Both the position numbers and the translations under genes were made by a program. DNA of 64,000 bases. Source: CAYZJV01 sp964482325 (GTDB lineage Bacteria; Spirochaetota; Spirochaetia; Sphaerochaetales; Sphaerochaetaceae). Where the stretch lies: assembly GCA_964482325.1 (NCBI GenBank), contig CAYZXD010000010.1:1-64000 (forward strand), read 5' to 3'. Of this stretch, positions 24,860 to 33,707 are shown in pieces (the stretch's first letter is position 1; the number at the start of each line of letters is the position of its first letter). The notes beneath the pieces are model-generated. The model saw only the letters and a program-made list of their open reading frames with translations. It ran no database searches and was not told the origin of the DNA.

Positions 24860-27008
24860 ATCGCTGCAGCCCTTCAATGATCCCACCTGCATACGGTCGA
24901 GTGGCAAAGTAGAGATTTTTCTGTTTCTTCAGTGCATCAAGCGCCGATTCATGATTCGCTACGATAATCCCCTTCAAGGGTTTAATGAGCATATCAGCAT
25001 CATTGCCCGAGTCCCCTGCGGTAATGACGGACTTGAGATCAATATGCCACTTCCATGCAAGGTACTTCACTGCAGTCCCTTTTGATGCCCGATACGGAAG
25101 GATATCAAGAAAACGATCGTGACTCAGAACAATATGCCATGAGGACTTCGTTGTGTTCAGTGCCTCCCGTATACGGCTCATCAGCTGATTAACATCACAA
25201 TCATCGGCAATATGGTAGCTTACTTTAAACTTTCTCTGTGTATCGGCTTCAGGTTGGAGCTTCAGCTCACTGAATTGACCAAGTGCATGCCGAACACGCT
25301 CAGGGTGCCACCGTCTTCTGATATAATGCGACCATCCTTTATCGGCAATCAGATCCTCCCCGTAATACACTTCGGAGCCGACAGAGGTAATGAGAATGTC
25401 AGGGACAGGAAGTCCATGCTGCAGCAATACCTCTTTTGCCGAATCGACACTGCGTCCGGTTGCAATACCGAACCCGAGCGTGTCATGATGCTGTGCCAAA
25501 AGCTCTTTTAATTCCTTGATGGCTTCAGCGTCCCCGGTAAGGGTATTATCGATATCACTGATCAACAGGTACTTCAGTGAACTCATGCGCTTTGCCATGC
25601 TCCGTTCATACCGGGCCTCCGGCGACTTCTTCTCCCGATGTTCATCTAGGACCCGTTTGAGCTCGGTAAGGTAGGTATCACAGTGGGTTTGCCAGTTGTA
25701 GACTTCTCGAATCCGTTCCACCCCATTCCGTGATAGTTTTTCCCACAGTTCTGAGTCGGTAAGTATCTGATGAACGCTGTCTCGGATAGCCTCCTGATCG
25801 GTGATATCCACCAGCACTCCGCTATCACAATTTTTTCGAATATCCTGTACGCCCCCTTTATCAGTACCGATAAAGGGGAGACCGACTGCAGAAGCTTCTA
25901 TAAACGTAAGCCCAAAATTTTCCAATGCAGCAGCACTGACAAATACGCCCCGCTTCATCGCGGCAAGGCGATAGAGTTCGGGGACATCCCGTTCGGGATT
26001 GTGATGTTTCGGAATCGCCATCTTCCCGTACAGATCATAGCGATCCATCAGCAGCAGCATATCGGTAAGTACCAGCTGCTCCCCCTCTTCCATCGTATTG
26101 ATATCTTCGCGGATACCGGCAAATATTGCGAGATTCGCCATTGCCTGCAGCTCTTTGCTCTTACCATAGATTTCAATAAGCACATCAATGTTTTTGCGGG
26201 CTTCTGGACGGCACAGTGCCATGATCAACGGTTTATCGGGATTGGTAAAGAACCGCTGCAGTTCCCGAATCATGTTGTATTGAGCGAGTTTCTGATCTTC
26301 GGTGATCGATGGATCGGAAATTTCGTAATGGTAATAGGGAAAGAACTTGTCCAAATTGAGGCCTGGAGGTATCACACGGAACTTCGGCAGGTCGCGGTTT
26401 TCATATGCTGCATACAATTCGTCTTTCTCGTAATTGGTGCTGGTGATCACCATATCTGCCTTCCGAATGGTACGTTCTTCCTGCGCAATTCGGGAACTCA
26501 TCGTGTAATAGTCTTCAATCCGCTCTTCTGTAATTCCTATGGAGGTAAGATATTCATACTTGTTCCGGCCAAGGGAATGCCCCGTGAATACCAGTGGGGT
26601 ATGGAAATAACTTGCTATTTCTGTTGCTATGTAGCCACCGTCAGCATAGTGCCCATGAATGACATCGGGAACCCGCTGTTCTGACCGGAAGAACTCAATC
26701 AGGCTATCGACATACTCATCAAGATGCGGCCACAGCTTCTCCTTTCGGATATACTTGACCCCACCACAGGGAAGTCGAACTATCCGTGCATGCTCTCCAA
26801 TCTGTTCAATCGGTTGATTATAATCATCACTGATTCGCTTGTCCCCGATCTTTCGAGTAAATAGATCAACTTCAACACCTTCACGACCGGACAGTTCCTT
26901 GACGAGATCAATAACATACCGAGTCTGACCTCCCGTATCGGCATCGCGACCCATTTCGATGTTTTCCTGCCGTACCAGTCCGTGGATGTTGATAATTGCT
27001 ATATACAT
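24837..27008 (-). CDS. sps: Sucrose-phosphate synthase with fused sucrose-phosphatase domain
   Basis: A 723-residue cytoplasmic enzyme. Residues 1-460 are a GT-B glycosyltransferase of the GT4 sucrose-phosphate synthase/sucrose synthase group: D-T-G-G-Q-T-R-Y near residue 25, A-D-G-G-Y near the donor cleft, and the E-x7-E motif E-N-F-G-L-T-F-I-E-A. Residues from about 475 are an HAD-IIB phosphatase with an intact nucleophile motif D485-I-D487-N-T and A-G-D-S-G-N-D near the C-terminus. The protein probably makes sucrose from UDP- or ADP-glucose and fructose 6-phosphate, and dephosphorylates the product itself. Sucrose is a common compatible solute in salt-tolerant bacteria. AGAGG precedes the ATG. 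Confidence 0.9.
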   Translation of the reverse strand: MYIAIINIHGLVRQENIEMGRDADTGGQTRYVIDLVKELSGREGVEVDLFTRKIGDKRISDDYNQPIEQIGEHARIVRLPCGGVKYIRKEKLWPHLDEYVDSLIEFFRSEQRVPDVIHGHYADGGYIATEIASYFHTPLVFTGHSLGRNKYEYLTSIGITEERIEDYYTMSSRIAQEERTIRKADMVITSTNYEKDELYAAYENRDLPKFRVIPPGLNLDKFFPYYHYEISDPSITEDQKLAQYNMIRELQRFFTNPDKPLIMALCRPEARKNIDVLIEIYGKSKELQAMANLAIFAGIREDINTMEEGEQLVLTDMLLLMDRYDLYGKMAIPKHHNPERDVPELYRLAAMKRGVFVSAAALENFGLTFIEASAVGLPFIGTDKGGVQDIRKNCDSGVLVDITDQEAIRDSVHQILTDSELWEKLSRNGVERIREVYNWQTHCDTYLTELKRVLDEHREKKSPEARYERSMAKRMSSLKYLLISDIDNTLTGDAEAIKELKELLAQHHDTLGFGIATGRSVDSAKEVLLQHGLPVPDILITSVGSEVYYGEDLIADKGWSHYIRRRWHPERVRHALGQFSELKLQPEADTQRKFKVSYHIADDCDVNQLMSRIREALNTTKSSWHIVLSHDRFLDILPYRASKGTAVKYLAWKWHIDLKSVITAGDSGNDADMLIKPLKGIIVANHESALDALKKQKNLYFATRPYAGGIIEGLQRFKVFPSS

Positions 27009-27032
27009 GTATTACCTCTTCTTATGCACATA

Positions 27033-27061
27033 AGCATCCCATATATCGTGCGTACTGTCAA
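27033..27061 (-). promoter_or_regulatory. Promoter of the sucrose-phosphate synthase gene
   Basis: On the minus strand, TTGACA (27056-27061) and GATGCT (27033-27038) are separated by 17 bases. The -35 box is perfect, the -10 box weaker. The leader of about 18 bases holds the ribosome-binding site. Confidence 0.45.
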
Positions 27062-27076
27062 ATCGGCTGATGTAGA

Positions 27077-27958
27077 CTAATTCTGTTGAATCGGTATAAG
27101 CAGAACCGGGACCTGTGATCGCCTGGCAATATACTGACTGACACTCCCGACAAAGAGTTCCTTGAGAAACCCTCTGCCCTGCGTACCCATCATAATCATC
27201 GTTGCACCGGAGGACTGGAGTTCCTGCAGTATTTCTGCATGCGGATTACCAAAGATCAATCGACAATGAACGGTTACCTTTTCAGGTACTTCAAGACGGT
27301 CCTTCAATTCTTTCAGCCGCTGCTCATCCACTTCATTGAACTCATCAAGGCGGTCCACCAAATGTGGTTCAATATGGCTCCTATCCTGTACGTGCAACAG
27401 CGTCACCTCAGAGACTTTCGCAGAATCAATCAGCCGCTGCAGGTGCGCAAAGGCCTCTTTAGCACCCGGAGAAAAATCAGTTGCATACAGAATGTGCTGC
27501 GTAATCCCCTTTTCTGTAATACCGACGACCTTGAGATGTCGGTGTTCATCCACGGTAAGTCGGATGATCAGTAAGGGTTTTTTGGCACCGAGCATCACCT
27601 CATGGGCTACACCGCCAAGGAAGGCTCCACCGATCAATGATCGCCCTTGGGACCCGACGATTACCAGCTGGTAATCCTCCTCCTCGGCAATTCGGTTGAT
27701 CTCCCGCTTTGCTGAGCCCGGTGAGATACGGGATTCCACCGTATACCCCAGTTTCTCCAACATTTCCTTCTGCCGTTCTATTGCTTCACTTTGAATAGTA
27801 GCGACATAGGGAAACACTTCAGATGCCACCTCCTGATAATCGGGGCATTGCAACAGCAGTATCGATTTCACCCCGAACTCAGCAAGAAATCCCAGCTCTC
27901 TTACCATGATATCAGAAGCTTCTGAAAGATCGGTTGCAACAATAGCTCGTTCCATCAT
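27077..27958 (-). CDS. Tandem universal stress protein (UspA)
   Basis: A 293-residue protein made of two UspA domains (about 1-145 and 150-293). The second has the canonical ATP-binding pattern G-T-Q-G, nine residues, then G-S; in the first, the last position is G-G rather than G-S, so nucleotide binding there is doubtful. Universal stress proteins bind ATP and help survival under starvation or oxidative stress, and in anaerobes they are often linked to redox state. AGGAGG lies five bases before ATG 27958. It is divergent from the hydrogenase operon, with its own promoter. Confidence 0.9.
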   Translation of the reverse strand: MMERAIVATDLSEASDIMVRELGFLAEFGVKSILLLQCPDYQEVASEVFPYVATIQSEAIERQKEMLEKLGYTVESRISPGSAKREINRIAEEEDYQLVIVGSQGRSLIGGAFLGGVAHEVMLGAKKPLLIIRLTVDEHRHLKVVGITEKGITQHILYATDFSPGAKEAFAHLQRLIDSAKVSEVTLLHVQDRSHIEPHLVDRLDEFNEVDEQRLKELKDRLEVPEKVTVHCRLIFGNPHAEILQELQSSGATMIMMGTQGRGFLKELFVGSVSQYIARRSQVPVLLIPIQQN

Positions 27959-28024
27959 ACACACCTCCTGAGGCGGCGACCGGTCGAACTGCTCGCATGC
28001 GGCACCAAGGCTGCCGCCAATTCA

Positions 28025-28054
28025 AGTATAACGATATCCGGCGGGTAAAGTCAA
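28025..28054 (-). promoter_or_regulatory. Promoter of the UspA gene
   Basis: On the minus strand, TTGACT (28049-28054) and TATACT (28025-28030) are separated by 18 bases. Confidence 0.55.
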
Positions 28055-28084
28055 AACTTATCCCGATCATCTTATAGATAGTCT

Positions 28085-28098
28085 TTATGCATGCATAA
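28085..28098. promoter_or_regulatory. Perfect palindrome between UspA and hydrogenase promoters
   Basis: TTATGCATGCATAA is a perfect 14-base palindrome located about 30 bases upstream of the UspA -35 box and 66 bases upstream of the hydrogenase -35 box. It could bind a regulator acting on either side; no known consensus is matched. Confidence 0.3.
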
Positions 28099-28163
28099 GG
28101 CATAAAGCATCCGATTTTCATAACTTACAGGTTATTATTATACTAATATATAACTATTTTTAT

Positions 28164-28200
28164 TTGATTTATGCCATATACACTGCTAACATGTTACCAA
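28164..28200 (+). promoter_or_regulatory. Hydrogenase operon promoter with overlapping Rex-like operator
   Basis: TTGATT (28164-28169) and TAACAT (28187-28192) are separated by 17 bases. CTGCTAACATGTTACCAA (28183-28200) matches the Rex consensus TTGTTAA-N4-TTAACAA at 11 of 14 fixed positions and covers the -10 box and start point. Rex represses fermentative and hydrogenase genes when NADH/NAD+ is low. The assignment is from pattern only. Confidence 0.5.
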
Positions 28201-28257
28201 TAGAACATAAATATGGAGCAACGTATGTAACAAAACCAACCAGAGCGAGGAGTGATT

Positions 28258-28806
28258 ATGGCACACCAAGCAGCAGTGGAGCGCAAGGTCTCCACATCCG
28301 CAGAACATGAAATTTCAGTTCAGGATATCATGCCGGTTCTTGATGATATCATCGAACGGTACCGATCAATAGGCGGTGCACTGATACCTGTTCTGCAGTC
28401 GGCGCAGAACCTGTTGGGCTATCTTCCCCGGGAAGTACTGATACATGTCAGCAATGCTCTGGATATCCCCTACAGCGAAGTAGCGGGAGTAGTAACCTTC
28501 TATTCATTTTTTACCACCACTCCAAGAGGAAAGCACACCGTTCGAGTATGCCTAGGGACTGCATGTTACGTACGCGGAGGAAAGGAAGTGCTTGAAGCAA
28601 TCAACCGGGAACTTGGTATTGAAGTGGGACAAACCACAGAAGACCGGCAGTTCTCACTAGAAATCGGTCGCTGTTTTGGTGCCTGTGGACTCGCTCCTGT
28701 CGTCATGATTGATGATGATGTACATCAGCGGGTAAAACCAAGCAGAATCAAAGCATTGCTTGATCCCTACAGACAGGAGGATGCACCCGATGAAGAAGTT
28801 CACTAG
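28258..28806 (+). CDS. hndA: NAD(P)-linked [FeFe] hydrogenase, NuoE-like subunit (HydC/HndA)
   Basis: A 182-residue NuoE-like thioredoxin-fold protein carrying one [2Fe-2S] cluster. The four ligand Cys lie in V-C-L-G-T-A-C-Y and G-R-C-F-G-A-C-G. In multimeric [FeFe] hydrogenases this subunit (HydC, HndA) passes electrons next to the NADH-oxidising subunit. ATG 28258 follows GAGGAG by five bases. It overlaps the next gene by 17 bases, making a three-gene operon. Confidence 0.9.
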   Translation: MAHQAAVERKVSTSAEHEISVQDIMPVLDDIIERYRSIGGALIPVLQSAQNLLGYLPREVLIHVSNALDIPYSEVAGVVTFYSFFTTTPRGKHTVRVCLGTACYVRGGKEVLEAINRELGIEVGQTTEDRQFSLEIGRCFGACGLAPVVMIDDDVHQRVKPSRIKALLDPYRQEDAPDEEVH

Positions 28807-31800
28807 CATTACTCAGTTTCTCAAGGAATCGAAAACTGCAATTGCACAGGCGACGAAAGCTGATCAACAGCAGGCCATCTGTGTCTGTACCGGTGGGGGA
28901 TGCATTGCCAGTGGTTCGCTCGATCTCCTGCAGGCGTGCAAGGATGCTGTGAAAGAGGCAGGATTATCCATCCCGGTAATCGGGACCGGGTGCATGGGGC
29001 CTTGCTCGCGCGGTCCGGTGATTCGCATCCTACCCGATCAGATCATGTATCAGCAGGTACAGGCAAATCAGGTCAGACAGATCGTTGAAGAACATATCAT
29101 CAAAGGGAAACCGGTCGCGTCTCTCCTCTACACCAATACCCATCCGGAGACACCGGTGTATAAGGACAGTGATTCGGAATTTCTCAGCCCGCAGCGAAAG
29201 ATTGTATTGAGAAACTGTGGTCGTATCGATCCTTTGGAGATCACTTCCTACATCGGGCAAAGGGGATATCGAGCTCTTGCAGCAGTACTGCAGGAAATGA
29301 AATCAAAAGAAATCATCGAGACATTGAAAGATTCCGGGCTGAAAGGCCGCGGTGGAGCGGGATTCCCTACGTGGATGAAATGGCAGTTTACCTATGATGC
29401 ACCAGGAGAGCAAAAGTATGTTCTGTGCAATGCTGATGAGGGAGACCCCGGAGCATTTATGGACCGTTCAGTACTGGAGGGGGATCCCCATAGTATCATT
29501 GAGGGGATGGCCATCGCTGCAAAAACGGTGGGAGCTACGCAAGGATATGTCTACGTTCGAGCAGAGTATCCTCTGGCTGTTGCACGTCTGACCAGGGCAA
29601 TAGAACAAGCTCGAAAAGCCGGATTACTCGGGAAACAGATTCTTGGTACCGATTTTTCTTTTGACCTCGATATCCGTATGGGTTCAGGAGCTTTCGTCTG
29701 CGGTGAAGAGACGGCACTGATCAACTCCATTGAAGGAAAACGGGGAGAACCACGCCCTCGCCCGCCATTTCCGGCACAGCGGGGACTTTTCGATTGCCCC
29801 ACCCTGCTGAATAACGTGGAAACCTACGCAAACATCGCTCCGATTATTGATCAAGGCGCCGAGTGGTACACATCTTCCGGTACTGACGCAAGCAAAGGAA
29901 CGAAAGTTTTTGCCCTTGCAGGTGCTGTTCGCAACACCGGTCTGGTTGAAATACCGATCGGCACCTCACTCGGTGATGTAGTGTTCTCTATCGGAGGTGG
30001 TATTGTCCAGAACCGTACATTCAAGGCAGCACAGATCGGCGGGCCATCGGGAGGATGTATCCCGAAGGAACACCTTTCAGCTGTCCTTGATTATGAACCG
30101 CTTAAGGCTCTCGGGGCTATTATGGGCTCAGGAGGATTGATTGTTCTTGATGATCAGGCCTGTATGGTTGATGTCGCCCGATACTTTTTAGAGTTTGTAC
30201 AGGAAGAATCGTGCGGAAAATGTGTTCCCTGCCGGGTAGGTACCAAACGGATGCTGGAAATATTGGAACGCATCTGTGGCGGTGAAGGTGAAGATGGCGA
30301 TATCGAACGATTGATAGAACTCGGCAATTGGATCAAGGAAACGGCACTGTGCGGTCTTGGTCAGACAGCCCCCAATCCAGTACTTTCCACCATACGACAC
30401 TTCCGCCATGAGTATGAACAGCATATCAGAGACCACCACTGTGAAGCGGGGGTATGTCCATCACTCGTACGGGCACCCTGCCAGAGTGCATGCCCTGCCC
30501 ATGTGGATATTCCGGGATTCGTTTCCCTTGTAGGAGAACAGCGGTATCAGGAGGCACTTTTGCTCCATCGGGAACGAAATCCTTTTGCAGCTATCTGCTC
30601 CCGTGTCTGCTTCCATACGTGTGAGGATAAATGCCGAAGAGCCAGTCTGGATCAATCGGTGACCATCAGGAGTATTAAACGGTATCTGGTTGATCAAGAG
30701 GTTATCGTCCAGATTCCTGAGGTACGGACCAATGATGTCAATGCTGCACAGAAAGTCACCATTGTAGGTGCCGGACCTGCAGGACTCTCCTGCGCCTATT
30801 TCCTTGCCCGGCTTGGCTACAAACCCAAAGTACTTGAATCTTCAGTCCGTCCCGGAGGGATGCTGGTGCAGACTATTCCAGCCTATCGTCTTCCCCGTGA
30901 GACCATTGCACGGGAAATCCGGATGATTGAGCGGATGGGTGCGGAGATTATCACCGAGAGACGAATGGGAACCGATTTCACCCTGGAAAGCCTCCTTGAT
31001 GAAGGTGAAGATGCAATTTTCCTTGCTATCGGAGCCCCTGATGCACTTTCTATGGGACTCCCGGGAGAGGATGCTGATAACGTAGTGCAGGCGGTTCCCT
31101 TTCTTCAACGATACAATATCCGCGGTTCAGTCGAGGTAGGAAAAACAGTGGTGGTCATCGGTGGTGGAAATGCTGCAATCGATGCAGCAAGAACCGCGCT
31201 TCGTCTTGGTGCTGAATCAGTTACGATCGTCTACCGAAGAAGTCAGGAAGAGATGCCGGCTTATGAGGAGGAGGTGGCAGAAGCTGTACAGGAGGGAGTG
31301 ACCATCAGTTGTCTGACGCAACCGGTTGAGATCGTAAAGAATAAATCAGGTTCCGTGAAAGCTGTGCGCTGTCTCAAAATGGGCCTTGGCTCATTTGATG
31401 CATCGGGACGCAGACGTCCATTAGCACAGAGCCAGGATCCAGTTACGATTCCTGCAGATCAGGTCATCATGGCGATCGGACAACGACTCGACAGTGCTCA
31501 CCTCGCGGGAGAACAGGAGATCATGCTTAACGACAAACGCTTTATATCTGCAGATCCCGTCACACAGGCAACAAATATACCGAAGGTCTTCGCTGGAGGA
31601 GACTGTACCGATGGACCATCTTCTGTAGTAGAAGCTATTGCCGCGGGAGAACGTGCTGCAGTTGGTATCGATCTGCTATTGAGTGGAGAAAATCATGCAT
31701 TCTGGCGATATGAAAAAATCACCGAAACAGACTATGATCCCGATGCAGAAATTTCATCGGAGAAGCGGGCTGAGGCACGGCAGATCCCCATTGAACGGAG

Positions 31801-31933
31801 AAAACATAACTTTGAAGAGGTTGAGCTACCCTGGAGTGAGGCAGTTGCCATAGCGCAGGCACACCGGTGCCTTCGTTGTGACTATGGCAAACATATCAAC
31901 GAAGAACCACAGAAGGAGGCTGCCCGTGTGTAA
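28790..31933 (+). CDS. NuoF-like diaphorase fused to a GltD/NfnB-like flavoprotein (HydB/HndC-like)
   Basis: A 1047-residue multidomain redox protein. Residues about 20-115 are a thioredoxin-like [2Fe-2S] domain (C-x-C-x-G-G-G-C and G-C-M-G-P-C). Residues about 150-545 are NuoF: the NADH/FMN site with G-R-G-G-A-G-F-P, then G-E-E-T-A-L, and the [4Fe-4S] motif C-G-K-C-V-P-C at residue 475. Instead of the ferredoxin tail of ordinary HydB/HndC, residues about 565-1047 are a GltD-like module: a Cys-rich FeS entry domain, FAD-binding G-A-G-P-A-G at residue 660 and NAD(P)-binding G-G-G-N-A-A at 791. This second pyridine-nucleotide site could let the hydrogenase use both NADH and NADPH, or bifurcate. 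ATG 28790 has AGGAGG upstream. Confidence 0.9.
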   Translation: MKKFTSITQFLKESKTAIAQATKADQQQAICVCTGGGCIASGSLDLLQACKDAVKEAGLSIPVIGTGCMGPCSRGPVIRILPDQIMYQQVQANQVRQIVEEHIIKGKPVASLLYTNTHPETPVYKDSDSEFLSPQRKIVLRNCGRIDPLEITSYIGQRGYRALAAVLQEMKSKEIIETLKDSGLKGRGGAGFPTWMKWQFTYDAPGEQKYVLCNADEGDPGAFMDRSVLEGDPHSIIEGMAIAAKTVGATQGYVYVRAEYPLAVARLTRAIEQARKAGLLGKQILGTDFSFDLDIRMGSGAFVCGEETALINSIEGKRGEPRPRPPFPAQRGLFDCPTLLNNVETYANIAPIIDQGAEWYTSSGTDASKGTKVFALAGAVRNTGLVEIPIGTSLGDVVFSIGGGIVQNRTFKAAQIGGPSGGCIPKEHLSAVLDYEPLKALGAIMGSGGLIVLDDQACMVDVARYFLEFVQEESCGKCVPCRVGTKRMLEILERICGGEGEDGDIERLIELGNWIKETALCGLGQTAPNPVLSTIRHFRHEYEQHIRDHHCEAGVCPSLVRAPCQSACPAHVDIPGFVSLVGEQRYQEALLLHRERNPFAAICSRVCFHTCEDKCRRASLDQSVTIRSIKRYLVDQEVIVQIPEVRTNDVNAAQKVTIVGAGPAGLSCAYFLARLGYKPKVLESSVRPGGMLVQTIPAYRLPRETIAREIRMIERMGAEIITERRMGTDFTLESLLDEGEDAIFLAIGAPDALSMGLPGEDADNVVQAVPFLQRYNIRGSVEVGKTVVVIGGGNAAIDAARTALRLGAESVTIVYRRSQEEMPAYEEEVAEAVQEGVTISCLTQPVEIVKNKSGSVKAVRCLKMGLGSFDASGRRRPLAQSQDPVTIPADQVIMAIGQRLDSAHLAGEQEIMLNDKRFISADPVTQATNIPKVFAGGDCTDGPSSVVEAIAAGERAAVGIDLLLSGENHAFWRYEKITETDYDPDAEISSEKRAEARQIPIERRKHNFEEVELPWSEAVAIAQAHRCLRCDYGKHINEEPQKEAARV

Positions 31934-33707
31934 CATTACCATCAACGGAAAGTCTTATGAGGTCCCCCAAACCACCACGATTCTTGAGGCTGCAAGACAA
32001 GCCGGTATCAACATTCCCACGCTGTGCTATCTTGAAGGATTACAGCCGATGGGGGCTTGTCGGGTATGCCTGGTCGAGGTTGAAGGATCTCCTACATTGA
32101 CGGCTTCATGCTCAACTCCGGTACGTCAGGGTATGGTCATTCATACGAATACCAAGCGCGTTCGAGAAGCGAGGAAAACGGTGGTGGAACTCCTTTTGAG
32201 TGAACATGAAGGAGATTGCCAACTCTGTGCACGGAGCGATGATTGCGAATTACGGAAGCTTGCCGATGATCTTGGGATTCGAACCAATCGCTATGAGGGG
32301 GAAAAACCTCATGCGCAGACAGATACCTCAAGTATTGCTCTTGTACGCGATAACGCCAAGTGCATTAAATGCCGACGATGTGTACAGGTGTGTGCTGATG
32401 TGCAGCATGTCGGAGTTCTGGCTGCTCAGTTCCGGGGTTATAGAACTACGATCGGGCCTGCTTTTTCCGATCCACTCGAAAGTGTAGCCTGTGTGCAATG
32501 CGGACAGTGTGCCGCAGTCTGTCCGGTAGGAGCTATTGTTGAAACAAGTCATATCGAGCCGGTTCTTGCTGCACTTGAGGATCCTCATCAGCACGTGGTG
32601 GTTCAGACAGCTCCGGCTATCCGGGCAGCACTGGGCGAGTGTTTCGGGCTCCCTCCTGGTACACTCGTTACCGGGAAGATGGTCTCAGCTCTGCGGGCAC
32701 TTGGATTCGATGCCGTATTCGATACCGACTTCACTGCAGATCTCACGATTATGGAGGAGGGAACGGAGCTGCTTACCCGGCTGAGAAATCATTACGTACT
32801 GGGTAAAGAAAAGCGCCTCCCGCAGTATACCAGCTGTTCACCCGGTTGGATCAACTACGCAGAACACTACTTCCCCGATACGCTCAACAACATATCATCA
32901 TGCAAATCACCTCAACAGATGTTTGGGGCCTTGGCAAAGACCTATTATGCACAGAAGGTCGGTGTCGATCCGGCCCATATGACGGTGGTTTCGGTGATGC
33001 CCTGTACGGCGAAAAAGTTCGAGGCAGCTCGCCCCGAAATGCGTTCAAGCGGGTATCAGGATGTCGATTATGTCCTCACCACTCGCGAATTAGGCGATCT
33101 GATCAAGATGAGTGGTATTGACTTTGCAACGCTTGAAGAGGGAACTATGGATGAACCTCTGGGGATTTCCACCGGTGCTGCCGATATTTTTGCCAACACC
33201 GGAGGAGTAATGGAAGCTGCACTTCGGACGGTGCATGCGGTCACCACAGGAAGAAATCTTGAGGCTGAAAACCTTCATATCACGCCGCTTTCCGGCCTTG
33301 AGGGAATCAAAACTGCCTCTGTTGTGCTGCATAAGACCGTAGATGCGTGGTCTTTCCTTGAAGGAAAAGAGGTTAAGGTTGCGGTAGCGCATGGCTTGGG
33401 AAATGCAGCAAAACTGATCGAACATATTCGTCAAAATCCTGATGAATTTCACTTCGTTGAGATCATGACGTGTCCGGGAGGATGTATCGGCGGCGGCGGA
33501 CAGCCCCGCTTCACTACTGATGCCGTCCGTACGGCACGAATCAGCGCGATCTACCGGGAGGATGAGGGAAAGCAATTCCGCCAGTCCCACGAAAATCCTG
33601 CCATTGCGCAGCTGTACAAGGAATTTCTTGGGGCACCACTCAGTGAAACGTCACACCACCTTCTGCATACTTCCTATGAACAGAAACCGAAGGTTACCGA
33701 CTCATAG
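31926..33707 (+). CDS. hndD: [FeFe] hydrogenase catalytic subunit (HydA/HndD-like)
   Basis: A 593-residue subunit with the N-terminal chain of clusters found in NAD(P)-linked enzymes: a plant-type [2Fe-2S] domain (Cys34, 45, 48), a His-x3-Cys NuoG-type [4Fe-4S] motif (H-E-G-D-C-Q-L-C), and two ferredoxin-type [4Fe-4S] motifs. The H-cluster domain follows, with L1 T-S-C-S-P-G-W (Cys304), L2 M-P-C-T-A-K-K-F-E (Cys360) and L3 E-I-M-T-C-P-G-G-C (Cys516, Cys520). L1 has Ser where many enzymes have a second Cys. The start is GTG 31926, with AAGGAGG upstream, overlapping the previous stop by eight bases. H-cluster maturases are not in this window. Confidence 0.92.
   Translation: MCNITINGKSYEVPQTTTILEAARQAGINIPTLCYLEGLQPMGACRVCLVEVEGSPTLTASCSTPVRQGMVIHTNTKRVREARKTVVELLLSEHEGDCQLCARSDDCELRKLADDLGIRTNRYEGEKPHAQTDTSSIALVRDNAKCIKCRRCVQVCADVQHVGVLAAQFRGYRTTIGPAFSDPLESVACVQCGQCAAVCPVGAIVETSHIEPVLAALEDPHQHVVVQTAPAIRAALGECFGLPPGTLVTGKMVSALRALGFDAVFDTDFTADLTIMEEGTELLTRLRNHYVLGKEKRLPQYTSCSPGWINYAEHYFPDTLNNISSCKSPQQMFGALAKTYYAQKVGVDPAHMTVVSVMPCTAKKFEAARPEMRSSGYQDVDYVLTTRELGDLIKMSGIDFATLEEGTMDEPLGISTGAADIFANTGGVMEAALRTVHAVTTGRNLEAENLHITPLSGLEGIKTASVVLHKTVDAWSFLEGKEVKVAVAHGLGNAAKLIEHIRQNPDEFHFVEIMTCPGGCIGGGGQPRFTTDAVRTARISAIYREDEGKQFRQSHENPAIAQLYKEFLGAPLSETSHHLLHTSYEQKPKVTDS

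Noticed and set aside
25770..26684. A 304-codon plus-strand open frame inside the sucrose-phosphate synthase gene
   Set aside because: Lies wholly antisense to a well-supported gene; no family resemblance, and the composition is that of a complementary shadow frame.
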